The translations under genes were made by a program, and so were the position numbers. The notes below the pieces were generated by a model. The model ran no database searches. It worked only from the letters and a program-made list of their open reading frames with translations, and had not been told where the DNA came from. 64,000 nt of DNA from Balanoglossus misakiensis (Eukaryota > Hemichordata): the NCBI GenBank assembly GCA_040954595.2, contig CM082580.2:11842001-11906000 (forward strand). The letters run 5' to 3'. This document shows, in pieces, positions 50,401-63,617 of the stretch (its first letter is position 1; every line of letters starts with the position of its first letter).

Positions 50401-53400
50401 GTTCAGAACATAATGTACTACTGGTAAATAGGGGTTTTCAAATTTAATGATCATTGCAATCTCTTTTCAGGAAGACTTTTAGCAGGACAGTTAATTTTTA
50501 TGCCTTTGCAATTTATGAGATACCTGCCTTAAAATTCGTTTTCAGTCAATTGTGTGATTCTACTAAAGTATTTGACAGCCACTGCTTGGCTCTTTTTAAT
50601 TGCTTTAGACTCAGCCTTGTTTACCATCAGAATTTACATTACTGGCCATGCTAGTGTAAACTGTTGAAATATTTGCACAAAGAGGGACTTAAATCAAATA
50701 ACTTGAAGGCTGACATGAAGTGAATCTTAGTGACCCTGTCACAAGGACTTTTTTGTTAAGCATAAAATTTTGTCAATTTTCATAAATTTCTGTCCTCTTT
50801 TATGTTTCACATACCTCTATGTCCAACATTCTAACTTTGTGCTGTAAAAGACTAATATGTTTTGGATGTTGATTTGTGTCTGTGCTTGCATAGCAATCTA
50901 GCTATGTCGATTACATATCTTTGCTACAAGATAAACAGTGCTTATTTGTTGTAAGGTACTTCATACCATATTGACATTCATTTAGGTTTAGCCAATACAA
51001 GATGGTCAATTTATTATACCTCAATATGTCTCAGCTTGTCGGTTTATCCATAGACCCTGGAGTAGCCTATGGTTTTTACAACTACTCTGTAACATGTGTA
51101 TTCTTGTGATCTTTTCCCAGCAAAGCATACGCACATGACGAAGAGGTCCGGAAATTGTATGAAGAGATGGAACACCAAATCAAAGCTGAGAGGGAAAGAA
51201 TATTAAATGAGGTAGCTCTGATTTTTTACATTTTTCTGCGATTTTAATTACAGTGTCTTCTGGGAATGAACATTATTTCATAATTTTGATGTGCGTGTCT
51301 CACTGGTCACCAAAGGATTAAAGAAAATCTGCTGAATAGTTTTAGTGCTGATTGATTTACAGTTTATGTATTTTCCATTTGATGTGAAAATGTTGTTTTC
51401 TTCGTTTTTTTCAGGAAAAAGAGAAAGAAAGAAAGATGAGGGAAGAAATGGCTCAAGAAATCTTACAAAAAGATCAACAGCTTCAAGATCTCTTACAGCG
51501 ACAATCAGATGTGAGTTTTGACTTTTTAAATTGTTGACATTGATCTGTTTATTGTGCTGTCTGTGACTGTCTCCATTGCACATGGAGGATGGTGCAGAGA
51601 GAAATGTTCCTTTCTTCTGATCTGCAGTTGACCTTAAAGGTCACACATCCTGGTCCTTTCAGAGAGCAGACAGTCTTTAAACCACCTGTTGATTCCAGAC
51701 AAGAAATTTCCAGGTGTAAATGGTTTAGTCTGTTATACCATAGTCTTTCTGATTGGTCACAAGTCCTGCATCCCAGGTGTACATAATTTACAGCATGAAT
51801 ATGTGTAACACCAATTCAACCTTGCCTATTTTTAGCTTTTTTCACACTTCTTTTGTTTATATTTGGCAGCTGGAGTCCAAAATAGAGCACATGACAGTAA
51901 ACCAGCAAGAGATCACCACAGAAAACGACATGTTAGCTAAGGTGAGTCTTATGCCAACTTATTTGCTCTCTTATGAGTTGACAACTGTGTCGTTTCTTGA
52001 AAAATAATTTTGAACTCTGGCTGCAGTCAGTCACACAATCATGTGATTTATTTACAATCCGTTTTATCGTCTGCTTGTCTTTGCAGGTCAATTTTGAGTT
52101 AGAAGATAAACTGAAAGACACCAGTATGAGTCTGCAGGAGTCAAAGCAGTATTTGAAGGAAATCCAGGAAAAAGCAATGAGGGAAAAACGGGAACGAGCA
52201 CAGTAAGTGCAATCCATTCCCTGTCATTATGAAAATATCCCCGGAGCAAGAAATGAGAACTACTAATACAGAAGTTGTGTCTGTGTTTTTCTTTCAGTGC
52301 ATCTCTTCGAGTTACAGAAGGAATTTCAAGAGAGAGAGAAAGTTTGGTCAAACAGCTGGACATCCTCAGGTAAGTCAGTCCTGTAGCTGATGTACACAGC
52401 TGAGTGTTTTGTTTTGTGGAACTGACTGAAAAATTTCTATATCGCAAGGCCTGCATTCTGTTGATTGGTGATAAACATTAAATATACTCTAATTGCCATT
52501 GCCATATTTATGTTAATTTAGAGACATGAACAAGAAATTACGAGATGAAAAGGATATGCACGAAGCAGCAAGACAGGTAAGATTCATCAAAGTCAAGCCA
52601 TCCTTTTTCACTGACAGATACCTGAGATTTCACCAGTAGTTAATTCCATCCTCACCAAGTTTTGATAATTTCATCAAACATTAATAGTGAAGTCTAGACA
52701 CTTGAATTGTTCTACAAATCTTTCAAAACTAAACAAAACAACATAGATTCCTCTGGTTTTATACTCATTATAAAATGCACTTTTCAAGTTGTTTTTCAGT
52801 AACAGCCCATGATTGCACTGCATTATATTTTGATGATTTTAAACTCAACTTCCGATTGGCGCAGTGGTTGCCATTTGATTCTTCAAATTAACATAATCTA
52901 TATTAATTTATGAGTAATACAAAACCAATATCACTTGTCCAGTTTTACTTACAACTAACCCCCAGACTATGTTTATAGCTGGAAACAAATCTAGATACAC
53001 ACCAAAAAATTGCTATGTAACTAACATATGAATGCAAGAATCTTTGGATTGACTCTGTTTATGCTCATTGCTTTTTTCATGCTGTATTGATATGTACATG
53101 AATGTCTTATTCTCAAGCTCTATTTTTTTCATTTTTAAAAAATAATCTCAGCCAATGCAGGCTTCCGAGGTGACCTGACTATTTTTCTATGGGTGTATGC
53201 ATGTGCAGTGTGTATACAATGTAGTGTTGCTTGGCTAGACCAGTGTTGCTTGCAGTACAGTCTATTTTGCATGATAAGTATCACTATACAAGCTGTACAT
53301 TGTTTCAGATTTTTTTGCCATATACCCCAGTGTGGGGTAGCCCGTCAGTTTGGTTTTCAAAGGTTTTTTTGATCCAATTCCAGAAAATGGGAATCATTCG

Positions 53401-56400
53401 GCCTAATTTGAAGAAAAAAAACTATCATATTTGTTATATTGTTGTTTAAGTGATAGCCACTGAATGTTTGTTAAAATAATCATAATTAGTGTATTTTCAT
53501 TCAGTGTATGTGCATGTGTGGATGCAGTGCATTAATTCAGTCTATAGATTGCATATTGTGTATATCTCACTGTATAGCACAACGTATAATCACAAAATTC
53601 ACTACATTGATGGTTCACCACACTTTTGCATGAGTTTGAATTACATGACATCATGTATCACATATAAAGTGTACTGGATTGTAACATTCTTTTATATGGA
53701 ATTTCAATAGCGTAGCTGTTGCTCTCTGAGCCAAAAGACATGATCTGTAACACAGTGGTCTAAAGTCGACCATAGATACCTAAAAATAGCTTTTCGAGTT
53801 CTTGCATGAGTTGTAGTTTTAATTCAACTTATCAGAAAAATGGGTATTGTTTAATGAGGTTGAAAGTGCACCCTTGTAAATCATGTTGCACAGTTTCAAG
53901 AAATTAACTCAAGTTGATATATAATGCCAAGGAAATTTGAAATTTGTGATTTTCTTCTGCCTGTTGCCTTCACACATCTCAACTTTCTTGAGATCTTATA
54001 CATTTCACAATAACCATTAAACTAACTCTTGTCATTTCATTTCTGCGTTCTCAATACTGGTTTCATCTTCTACTAACACTCTACTGCTTGTAGAAAAATT
54101 CAAGCCTGCAAGATGAGTTATCTGAGGTACTGACCTTAACTCTTTTCTCTGTTGTCGAACATTTCTCTATGTTACCAAGTTGTTTTCCTCACATGTTGTG
54201 ATCTGTCAGGAACATTTTTCGAAAAAAGAATACTTTAAATATAGGGGTTTTATCTCTTTTTGGATGATTTAATTATTGTAAGGAGTTCATTTCTTAAGTA
54301 ATAGTTTGGTCGTAGATATGAAGTATTTCAACTGCAGCCACCAGCTTATGTGCTCAGACAAACTTTTATTACCAGTATCATCAATTTCAGTTGGCATGGT
54401 GATCGTGTGTAAATACCATCCCTGTTAATTAACCAACAACCAGTCTTTCATTTCTCTAGGTGGAGTTTTTCCTAGCTGCATATAGCACCTGCATGAACTA
54501 ACCCTTAATTACCCAACCCCCAATATGACTGTATATGTGACCATGATCCTCACCTCAAGCAATGTTCTCTTCGCATTCATTAACCATTCTTCGTTTATTT
54601 CATTCTCTTCCCAGGCAACCAAAGGTGAGTCAGAACCTCCCAGAAAAGGTAGAATGAATAGGCAGGGCTCGATCATGTCCAACTATTTCAGTCCTAGCCC
54701 TCCCAAAAGGTGAAGTATCACATTTTCTCATTTACCTATTCTTTTCTTTTTTCTGAATACTTTGTACGGATTATCCATATGGAGTATGGATTCTCTCGGC
54801 TGAGATGTAGTATTATCCAAATTTATGTTAACTTAACATATGCTAATCTTCAGCAGAAGTTTCCTGAACTTCAGAAGGAACACCATCTCCTATTGAGTCT
54901 CTGCCATGACTGCAAAGTGTATACGTGCTAAGATGTGGTTTGATTTTTTTTCATAATGTTGTGTGAATATTTGATATTTTGGGGGTTAATTACTAACACA
55001 AAGTGTGCTGTGTATTTTGCTGTGTGTGGTTTGTATCAGCTCACATTGTCTGATCGTGACCAGACACTTTGGTTGTGTGATTGTACTTTATAGGTACTAC
55101 ATGACTCTGTTGGCTCATTACAACATTTCCAGTTTACCTGAGATATATTTTGAAGTCTTGTGTACTAATAAATCTGCCATCAATAGTAACAGTCACTGAA
55201 ATATACTTTTGCTTAGCTCTCATCCCTCCTCTGTCTACAGAAAAGCATTACAGAAATCAGCGAAGAGGGGAGAGGAGGTAGAAGAAGTGGTGGACGGGGA
55301 ATTGAGGGGGGAAGACGGAGAGGAGGAAGATGATGATGATGATGGTGTAGCAACTGAAGATGACATAGAAGTAGACGACGATGATTATTATATTCAGAAA
55401 ATGAAAGAAAATGGGGGTACAGTGAATGGAGTTACAGAAGGACAACTCCAGGCTTCTAGAATAGATGAATTACATGTTGGCCAGTCAAGAGGAGCAAGTG
55501 ACATTAGCAACGGAGCAAGAAATCACTTAGAACGCACAGATACAGCTAAGAAGAAACAAATGATGAAGTAAGTGTGTGTATACAGTGACCACTGCACACA
55601 CTTATGCACTGATAGGCATTGAAACTACACTTATGCTTGTACTTGATTTTTCCAATATTTAAATACATATTTTTTTCATGTGAAAGTTCTAATCCAAGGT
55701 TTTATTCTTAATTGTCAGAAATGGTTCAGCAACAATGGTATCGGAGGATTCAGAAGACAGCACCTTGTCAAGTGGCAGCACTCACTCACCAACATCTCCA
55801 AGAGCTGAACCGGTAGGATGTCAAGCTAGTCCTGTTAACTCAGTCTCACATGTGAGTTTAACTACTAACACACTAGCAGTCAGTCTGTCTCCCAATTCCC
55901 AGGGCTTGACCCATCTCCTCGATGCTGTCCAGAGGGGGTTCATTGGATTGGAGGAGGTAGAGGGAGGGGGGTTTCACCAAGAAGGGGGGGGGGTGAATAG
56001 ATGACCTATGCTGAACAGAAGCCCTTTAGATGTTGGTAGTTGATCTCCAATTTCTGCTCAAATTAATCAAGCTTAATTACTTTTAATGTGCATGCAAACT
56101 AAAGTAAAACAAATCTATCTGTTTCTAAACACTCCTGCAATTATCTTTTCTAAAACTTTACTCTGTCTGTGATTATATTTCCTTCTCTATGTATTAATAT
56201 AACTTTGTAAAAAATATTGCAATTCAAATATTTATTTTCTAGTTGCTGCAAATGTGGATGTTTTAATCTTTATTTAACACACAAGTCATACACAGTTGGA
56301 CATAACATATTAGCACACTTGATGTATTCTTGAGTTTGATTTATTGTGTTTTCTTCCTTACAGGAAATCTTGTCGCCACTTCCAAAGACCCCAGAAAGAG

Positions 56401-57365
56401 TGTACAAAGTTGTGTTTGTTGGAGACAGTGGCGTTGGCAAAAGTAGTTTTATTTATAGGTTTTGTAAAGACTCATTCAAATCCAACTTCAGTGCAACAAT
56501 AGGTATGTAAGCATATTTCTGTCTTGTTCAGCACACTTATTAGTCTTGCATTACAATAATTACAATCCAAAATTAAAATACATATTCTTTTTAAGACTTC
56601 TAAATATCTCTTTTTTCCACAGGAGTTGATTTCCAAGTAAAGAACATTATCGTAGATCGCAAGATGGTTGCACTGCAGCTTTGGGACACTGCTGGACAGG
56701 AGAGATTCCGAAGTATCACCAAACAATATTTCAGAAAAGCAGATGGTGTCTTAGTGGTGTATGATATCAGCTCAGAAAGTAGTTTTACAAGTGTAAGGAA
56801 CTGGATGAGTAGTGTTCAGGTAGGCTGTCATCCATCTCACAACCATCATACACAAAAACCAAAGAAAGCAGACACAACTCCAGGTGGCCTTCTGTAGTTG
56901 TACAAAATTGCATAGCAGTAGTACTAAATAGCTCGATGTTAACAATATGAAAAATCACCCATAGTTACATGTTTGCATTTTTTGACAGGATGGGGTGGAA
57001 GAGGGAACTGTGACCTTGATTCTGGGAAACAAAGTCGACCTTGACGACCAACGACAGGTCAAGCAGAAAGAAGGACACAAACTTGCAGAGGTATGACAAC
57101 ATCTTTACTAACGTCTGCTCATGGTCCCCTTATCCCTTCATTCTTTATTTTCAATTCATTTTGTACATCATGTGTTTTGCCATGACAGGAATATGAAAGT
57201 TTGTTCTATGAGGCAAGTGCTAAGTCTGGCTACAACGTGGACGAGTGCATCCAGGCAATGGCCAGAAAACTACAAGAACGAGAAGACAGAGAAATCGAAA
57301 AAACGCTGACATTGGGAATGGATCATGTTGGAAAGAAGAAGGGATGCTGTCCAATAGGAGATTAA
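44452..57365 (+). CDS. CRACR2A: CRACR2A-type large Rab GTPase with EF-hands and coiled coil (about 751 residues, 17 exons)
   Basis: Exons: 44452-44701, 44845-44998, 48996-49142, 51121-51211, 51415-51510, 51870-51941, 52087-52202, 52298-52369, 52522-52576, 54094-54126, 54615-54709, 55241-55567, 55719-55851, 56364-56502, 56623-56819, 56989-57090, 57189-57365; in frame throughout. CRACR2A senses calcium near Orai/STIM channels, and its long form is a Rab involved in vesicle traffic. EF-hand 1 (33-44) is atypical with Lys at position 5 and Asp at 12; EF-hand 2 (67-78) is canonical. The stretch [18 protein letters not shown], then FEDFIQKV, leads into a coiled coil (about 180-370). A charged linker with a run of acidic residues follows in exon 12. 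The Rab domain begins near 560: P-loop GDSGVGKS 567-574, DTAGQE 615-620, NKVD 673-676, SAK 703-705. The C-terminus is GCCPIGD. RASEF is the nearest alternative, but the N-terminal half matches CRACR2A better. Exon 13 has a second possible donor at 55813. Confidence 0.92.
44999..48995. other. Intron 2 of CRACR2A (4 kb)
   Basis: The largest intron of the gene. It contains one open frame with a hydrophobic segment (48399-48634) that could be an alternative first exon; otherwise nothing is recognised. Confidence 0.5.
48399..48634 (+). CDS. Possible alternative first exon of CRACR2A encoding a membrane anchor
   Basis: ATG opens 78 codons starting [17 protein letters not shown], with a hydrophobic stretch [21 protein letters not shown] near residues 20-41 (shown only in part as a family-neutral description) and several cysteines. 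It ends at a GTAGCC donor in phase 2, the phase required by the CRACR2A exon at 48996. A spliced product would lack both EF-hands. A phase match occurs by chance one time in three, and the donor is weak, so this is speculative. Confidence 0.15.
49143..51120. other. Intron 3 of CRACR2A
   Basis: About 2 kb, with a short G-rich patch near 49598-49614. No exon or RNA gene is recognised. Confidence 0.5.
52577..54093. other. Intron 9 of CRACR2A
   Basis: About 1.5 kb, AT-rich. No exon is recognised before the 33-base exon at 54094. A missed in-frame coiled-coil exon here cannot be excluded. Confidence 0.45.
55984..55993. repeat. Homopolymer G10
   Basis: Ten G in a purine-rich stretch downstream of CRACR2A exon 13. 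Confidence 0.9.
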
Positions 57366-60050
57366 GTAGACTTGATGGACATTGTATCTTGTCTCTTGTT
57401 GTATGGAGAGATGGGTTTGATGGTCTAATACATCAAAGGGGTTTGCAAAATCACTTGCCAAACATAATGTGATACTTAAAATGTAGCTTAGATAGATAAC
57501 AACTCAAAACATCAAAACTATCTGAAGAACTTGATTCAGAAACCAACCAGGAACATATCTTACCGGTACCATAGATATTGTTAATGATGACATAAAGGTC
57601 AGGGGGCATATTTTTGGACTCCAGCCATTTTGTCACCATTTCCTTTTCTTTTTTTTCAGTTTTAAAAAAACACATTCAAAGATTATTTGCTTTCTTTTGT
57701 CTTTAAATTCTCTTTATTGTTTATGTTGTCCATTGCCGACTGTAGTTTCAGATAGAAACTGTAGTGTCTATACGTTAAGCATCCAAAATATCAGTCGTAT
57801 AAACTATATCTTGTTGCAATAATAACAGATCTGTTTAGACTACATTTGCATGAACGACAGTAATTGGAATAGAATTAGCCAAGAAAAGTCTGTGTCTGTT
57901 CCCATGGATTATTAGTGCCTTACGTGATATGCAAATCTGCGACTGTAATCATGTCAAAAAAAATGACATTTGTACAGATTATCAGAGAGTACAGTGAAGG
58001 TTTTGGTATTGCAATACATCATGTACATTTATTTATTCAATCATTTTCTTTAGAAATTTATCACCTAAATGGTGGGAAATACTGGATCATTTAAATGCAA
58101 ATCTATTTGAGAATTAAAGGGTTAGGATTTAGGATTAGTGGATTTTCACATTGCGAGACAAATGTTATTATAATACCATTAGTGCCTTTAATCCATTAAA
58201 GTCTTCCTGAGGTATTGTGGTTATGCATATTTGAATTGATGCACCAGATTTGAGATTTTTTTTTCAGTCAATATTAATTTATCAGAATGTCTCATAAGTA
58301 TTTATTGTTTACATACCATGTTTGTGTGTATATATGCTGGTTTTGGCTTTAAGAGTGATGTCAATAATCTCTATATATAATTCTTGCCATTCATTTACCA
58401 TTTGTCTGGAGTTATTGACTTTGTCAAACATTACCTCCTATTGTTTACAAAGTTACGTGCTGAAGATTGTCTGATGTTAGGGAATATTTCAGTGCACTTA
58501 CATGTGTGGGGTATACTCACAAACCTAAATGGTAGATGTGTCAGGCTTTTGGTCAATAATCATGTCCATTTTTTCTTATTTTTGGTTAACTCACCTGCCA
58601 GATGTTTGACACAAGTAGTATTTTGACTTCACGGAACTTGATCCACTAGTAGAGTCTCGTTACCATGGTTACTTGTTGGAAGTGCCTTAATGTATACCAT
58701 TTTAGTGCCTTTAAAAGACATGTTGCCTTCAAGAACTAAATGATAAATGTACTCAGAGTGCCTTACAAAGTGTTGATAACAAATCACTGTATTTATCAAA
58801 TTGCAGATTTACAAACCTAATTAGCTGATTAGGCTCAAATGTTAGCCAGATCACCCATAATGCAATAATGAAATCATCCAAACCTAGAAGATATCGTCAT
58901 TTGATGCCTCCACCAATGAATGTTCGTGAACTTGCTCCTTTTCACTGGCTCATGTACTGTCTAATTGTTTTCATATTATTTAATAATTGGGTAATGTAAA
59001 CTTTTTATTTACAAATATTATACCAAATAGTTTTCAAGAATATTAATTTATTAGGGATTTGCACATAGAAGAAATTGAAGTGACCACTTCAAAGTAGCCT
59101 CTGCCCATATGGTCCACAAATCACAATCACTAAACAGGTTATTCCATTATATTTACAGATAGGGTAGTTATCAACATTCCAGAGGGGAATATTTAAAAAT
59201 GGCTTGTTAGATCACCCCTTGTAATTTTTCTTGTAGCAGTTACACTTTGCACCTACAACCAAGCTCAGCTAGCTGTAGATGGACAATCTCCACCCTCTCA
59301 GTAACATATCAATGAAAGATCAAAACCTAGTATGAGACTTATTTATTCAGCAGGTGCCTTAGAAAATACAATATGGTATGTACATTTCAAACTTTCAGCA
59401 AATTTCAAATGATGTAATATTTGTGCGTGTTTACATGTATGTATGATGTACTAACTGTCTCATGTATATGTATATGATTTCGTCCTGGTGGATGGGTTGT
59501 ACAGCTGTTGAACTGGCAGTCCTTTCATTGAGGTCTAATATCTGTCCATGATTTTTGGAAAATATACATTGAAGTCTTGTTTCTCAAGTGATACATTGTT
59601 GCTGTCATTACGTTATCATTTCCTCTCTAAGACAAACCAGTACATACTTTACAAGCAGCGAACATGATTCTTTAATGATAAATACATGCTGTATGAAGAA
59701 GTTGAACTTTCCGTTTCTGTCGGATTTAGTCCATCATTTCAAAAATGTGAATGATAATGTTCATATCTTTATGATGTTCATGTCTTTATAAGACAATAAC
59801 TAAGGCGTTTTAGTGGCAAGAAATTTTATCTAAATTCACAGCTACCAAAGAACACATACAGAACACAAATCTGAGAAATAAGTTAGAAAGACAGCGTCCC
59901 CATCCTGTAAAGATGATAACGATTTTAGGAGGCCCTAACAGTGTTTCAATGACTGGTTGGGAACACGGCATCCTGCTCATGGGCACAGCAACCTATGCAT
60001 AGTGTTTCTGAATTCCACCAAGCAGTGTGTCTATTGCATTGTGAATGAGA
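57366..60050. other. Convergent 3' regions of CRACR2A and GCAT
   Basis: Tail-to-tail spacer of 2.7 kb with no coding exon. ATTAAA variants at about 58114 and 58195 could end the CRACR2A mRNA. The minus-strand AATAAA complementary to about 59340-59346 could end the GCAT mRNA. Confidence 0.45.
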
Positions 60051-63000
60051 TTAGTTGACCACACCCAGTTGTCTTCCAACGGCGACGAAAGCATCAACTG
60101 CGTGATCGATATCTCCCTCTGAATGAGCAGCTGAGACCTGAACACGGATTCTTGCTTTACCTGTGAATAATAAAAACAAAATTGTCTTGATATTCAGATA
60201 AAAAGAAAAAATACCCTCAGTAAAGACTGACAAGATTTTATTAATTTAAGAATGTTGTTTACAAACTAGTTTTGTTGATACAATTTGATTGACTATGTGA
60301 TGTTTGAAGAACTGCATTATATCTTTCAATTGTGAATTGAGACGACATGAAACCATAGGCTCACAACAGAACTAAGTACTGTATTGTATACATATCATAT
60401 ACTGAAGCATGAAAGAGGACTCACCTTTGGGAACTACTGGGAAACTGAATCCAATAACATAAATGCCTTGTTTTAACATTTCATCGGCAAACTTAACAGC
60501 CAATGCTGCATCTCCCAGCATGATTGGACAGATCGGATGGCCATCACCCTGAAATCAGGAAAGAAATTGAAGTTTTTGAAAAATATTAAATAGAATTAAT
60601 TTACAGTACACTGAGCACTACACATCATACATTAAAGTTGAATTCAGTTCTACTTACTCCAAGATTGAAGCCAGCATCTGTCATCTTGTCCCGAAATCTC
60701 TTGGTGTTTGAGGTTACCGCGTCAACCAGACAACTGTCTTGCGTCAGCAAATCAAAAACCTGTGTAGATATGTACATGTATTTCAATGCGATCAAACCAT
60801 CTATAACTTTTAATCATATATCTTATTACCTGCATTGATATTGTGAGACAGTCAATGAATATCTTTGGTCCACAAACAGTCAATTTGTCAAGTTTAAGGG
60901 CTTCTACCGGAATGAAACATAGTCTGCTTTTCATCAACAAATGTTTTCTCAACCCTGCAACTTACTTTCGAGGCACTTGCAACAACAGGTGGTGGCAATG
61001 TATTGGAGAATAAATACGGTCTTGACTTTTGTCGTAGAAGATCAATCAAAGCCTGGGGTCCAGAAGTATACCCACCTTCAAGATAGAAGAGAATAAATCA
61101 TGATGAAACTAACATGCATGTTAGACTGGTAACAGTTTACACACATTCATTACCTCATAATTTCTATGAAACTTACATTTCAATGTCCAAGATAACTGAT
61201 AACTGAAAGTCAACCCTCACCTGCAGCGCCACCAAGTGCTTTGCCAAGAGTGGAATTAATGATATCTATTCTGCTAGGTATATTCAGAAACTCTTCGGTT
61301 CCACGCCCTGTCTTTCCAAAGAATCCAGTGGCATGACACTCGTCAATGAAGGTTAAAGCCTTGTACTTGTCTGCCAAGTCAGCAATCTCCCTGTGTGGTA
61401 CAGAAATATTGCACGTTGATATTCAACCCTGATGCTCACCCATGACTCCAGTTAGCATGGTATCCAAAATCTACTTGTATGAGCATTGAGCAAGTACAAA
61501 TCTATGGGTCCCACTAATGGGTCACTTACTTGAGGGGTGCCACATTTCCATCCATGCTGAAGACACCATCTGTAGCTATTAGCTTCATTCTGGCATTGGA
61601 GCCTGACAGATGAGTTTCAAGATCTGAATGTGACAAAATAGAAAGTGACAATGAACAGAAAACACTCTTACAGTCACAGCAAAAGTGACATTAGTGGACT
61701 AAAGTACATGTAGTATTGAATTTCACAGCCAATAGTAGTCAATGAATTATGGGTTGAGAACATTTCATTTAGACATATAAAACTTGCCGCCCTCACCTGC
61801 CATATCTCTATGTTTGTATCTGTGCTTCTGGGCTTTACACAGACGAATGCCATCGATAATGGATGCATGGTTGAGCTCGTCAGAGAAAACACCATCTTCT
61901 GGAGTCAGTAAGGCCTCAAAGATGCCAGCATTAGCATCAAAACAGCTCGCATACAAAATGGTGTCGTCGCGGTTGTGGAATTTGGAAATTTTCTCTTCCA
62001 GTTCCTTGTGAATGTCCTGTGTATGAAATGATTAACAATGATGAAAAGGAGAGACATACATTCAGTTCAAATTGGACACAAATTTCCTTTCAATGGGCAA
62101 AGTCGAGAATCTCATGAATGCATACATACCTGGGTTCCACAAATGAATCTCACTGAACTCAGACCAGCACCATACTTATCCAAGGCGGCCTTAGCTGCTA
62201 AAATCACTTCTGGATGGCTCTGAAGTCAAGAGAAAATGGCAGGTCTAAACAGGTCAGTTATACACTCTAAGAAGTTGTTACCTGCCCAGAGTAGTTCCCC
62301 CTGGAAATTTGCCACTAAGACATTTCTCTCCCTTGGGTTAGGGATAGGGCTGATAAGGTAAATGTTCAGGGGGTTACGCTCCTAGAACCCAGGGGCAGAC
62401 AGTCTGGCAGTGATTCCTCACACTGTAAATACTCACAGATAAACCAAGATAATTGTTGGCGCAGAAGTTGAGGATCTTTTTCTCTGTTCCAACAACTTGT
62501 ATGGATGCAGCTTGCTTCGAGGTGATGACTCTCTCTGCCTTGTAGGTCCCTGCCTCTCTGATTGCAGACAAAGTTTCACCCAAAATATCATTCATGGAAT
62601 CCACAGCTGGTTTGGCTGCATATCCCCTGGCAAACAGGGCTGGCCACTTTGACTTGGCTGCGAGACACCATTGTGCGCTTCCTAAGAAACAAAAACACCT
62701 CATGTGATAATGGGACAAAAGATGATATAAAACGGCTGGGGTCCATGTGGTGTAACAAAATTATCAACCACACAATTGGCAGCCTGCATGGTACGTGTTT
62801 GATCTCTGACCATAATATTGATGATACCCTCACCATACCTGGGGCTCAGGCATCTTCAATATTATGGTTCTGTGCAGGCTACAAACATGATCAGGGTGCC
62901 CTCAATCACTATCATGTTTTATTACTTAATTAGAAAGGTTATCAAGAAGGTCGCGAGATAAACTATGTCCCAGTGTGTACAGAGGTCATTGCAGGCATAA

Positions 63001-63617
63001 TATGGTCAATTTCTGCATATGATCGATTCACCACCTGAGTGTGTACACAGGACTACTACATGTATATGAGCGAATACATACAAAATGTCAATTTTAAGAA
63101 TGAATTATCGGCCGGGGCTATAACCCCCCCCCCCCCTTCTTAAAAATCTATCATCCCTAAAAAACCCTCGCATCCCGCCCTCAGGCGGGCGCTGCGGGCA
63201 ATGTAGATCTGTACGCACAGCCTTCCGTTGCCTCCGTCTGGTAGATGATACATGACACAATCAGCAAAACCTCGTGTTGCTGTGATGAACAGGTGTAAAC
63301 ACAGCTCTGTTGTGGCAGTATATTATAGTTAGTAGGGTCATTTAGAGGTAGCCGTGACCTCAACAGTACAGTGGCTGTACACATGCCATTTGTTGTGAAA
63401 CTGATCAGATATGTACATGTACAGTACACACGATATTCGTGCGTAAGAATTCGTTCTGTATGGTCATCAATTACATGTTTACTATTTACAACCCGAAATT
63501 TGCAGACTACGTACTCAGAAATATGTCTAGAGTCAATCAACGGAAGTAAAAAAGTCACCATACGTTGACAAATTTACGGGGAAGGTAACTGCACTTACTT
63601 GTCAATGAAGTCGCCAT
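60051..63617 (-). CDS. GCAT: Glycine C-acetyltransferase, mitochondrial (427 residues, 10 exons)
   Basis: Exons in transcript order: 63599-63617, 62437-62681, 62130-62219, 61797-62016, 61530-61623, 61221-61390, 60966-61075, 60658-60759, 60425-60548, 60051-60160; total 1284 bases in frame. The enzyme (2-amino-3-ketobutyrate CoA ligase) uses pyridoxal phosphate to convert 2-amino-3-oxobutyrate and CoA to glycine and acetyl-CoA, the second step of threonine breakdown in mitochondria. Matching motifs include [56 protein letters not shown] (D239, H242) and [10 protein letters not shown] with the Schiff-base lysine K273; the end [18 protein letters not shown] is also typical. Residues 1-35 are rich in Arg/Lys/Ala (MATSLTRSAQ, then ARGYAAK), fitting a mitochondrial presequence. 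Exon 1 is only 19 coding bases. The length is close to human GCAT (419). All catalytic residues that I can place are present. Confidence 0.96.
63124..63136. repeat. Homopolymer C13
   Basis: Thirteen C in intron 1 of GCAT (62682-63598). The rest of that intron, including the open frame at 62562-62933, shows nothing recognisable. Confidence 0.85.

Noticed and set aside
62562-62933. Plus-strand frame of 123 codons across GCAT exon 2
   Set aside because: Shadow of the GCAT coding strand plus intron; no independent support.
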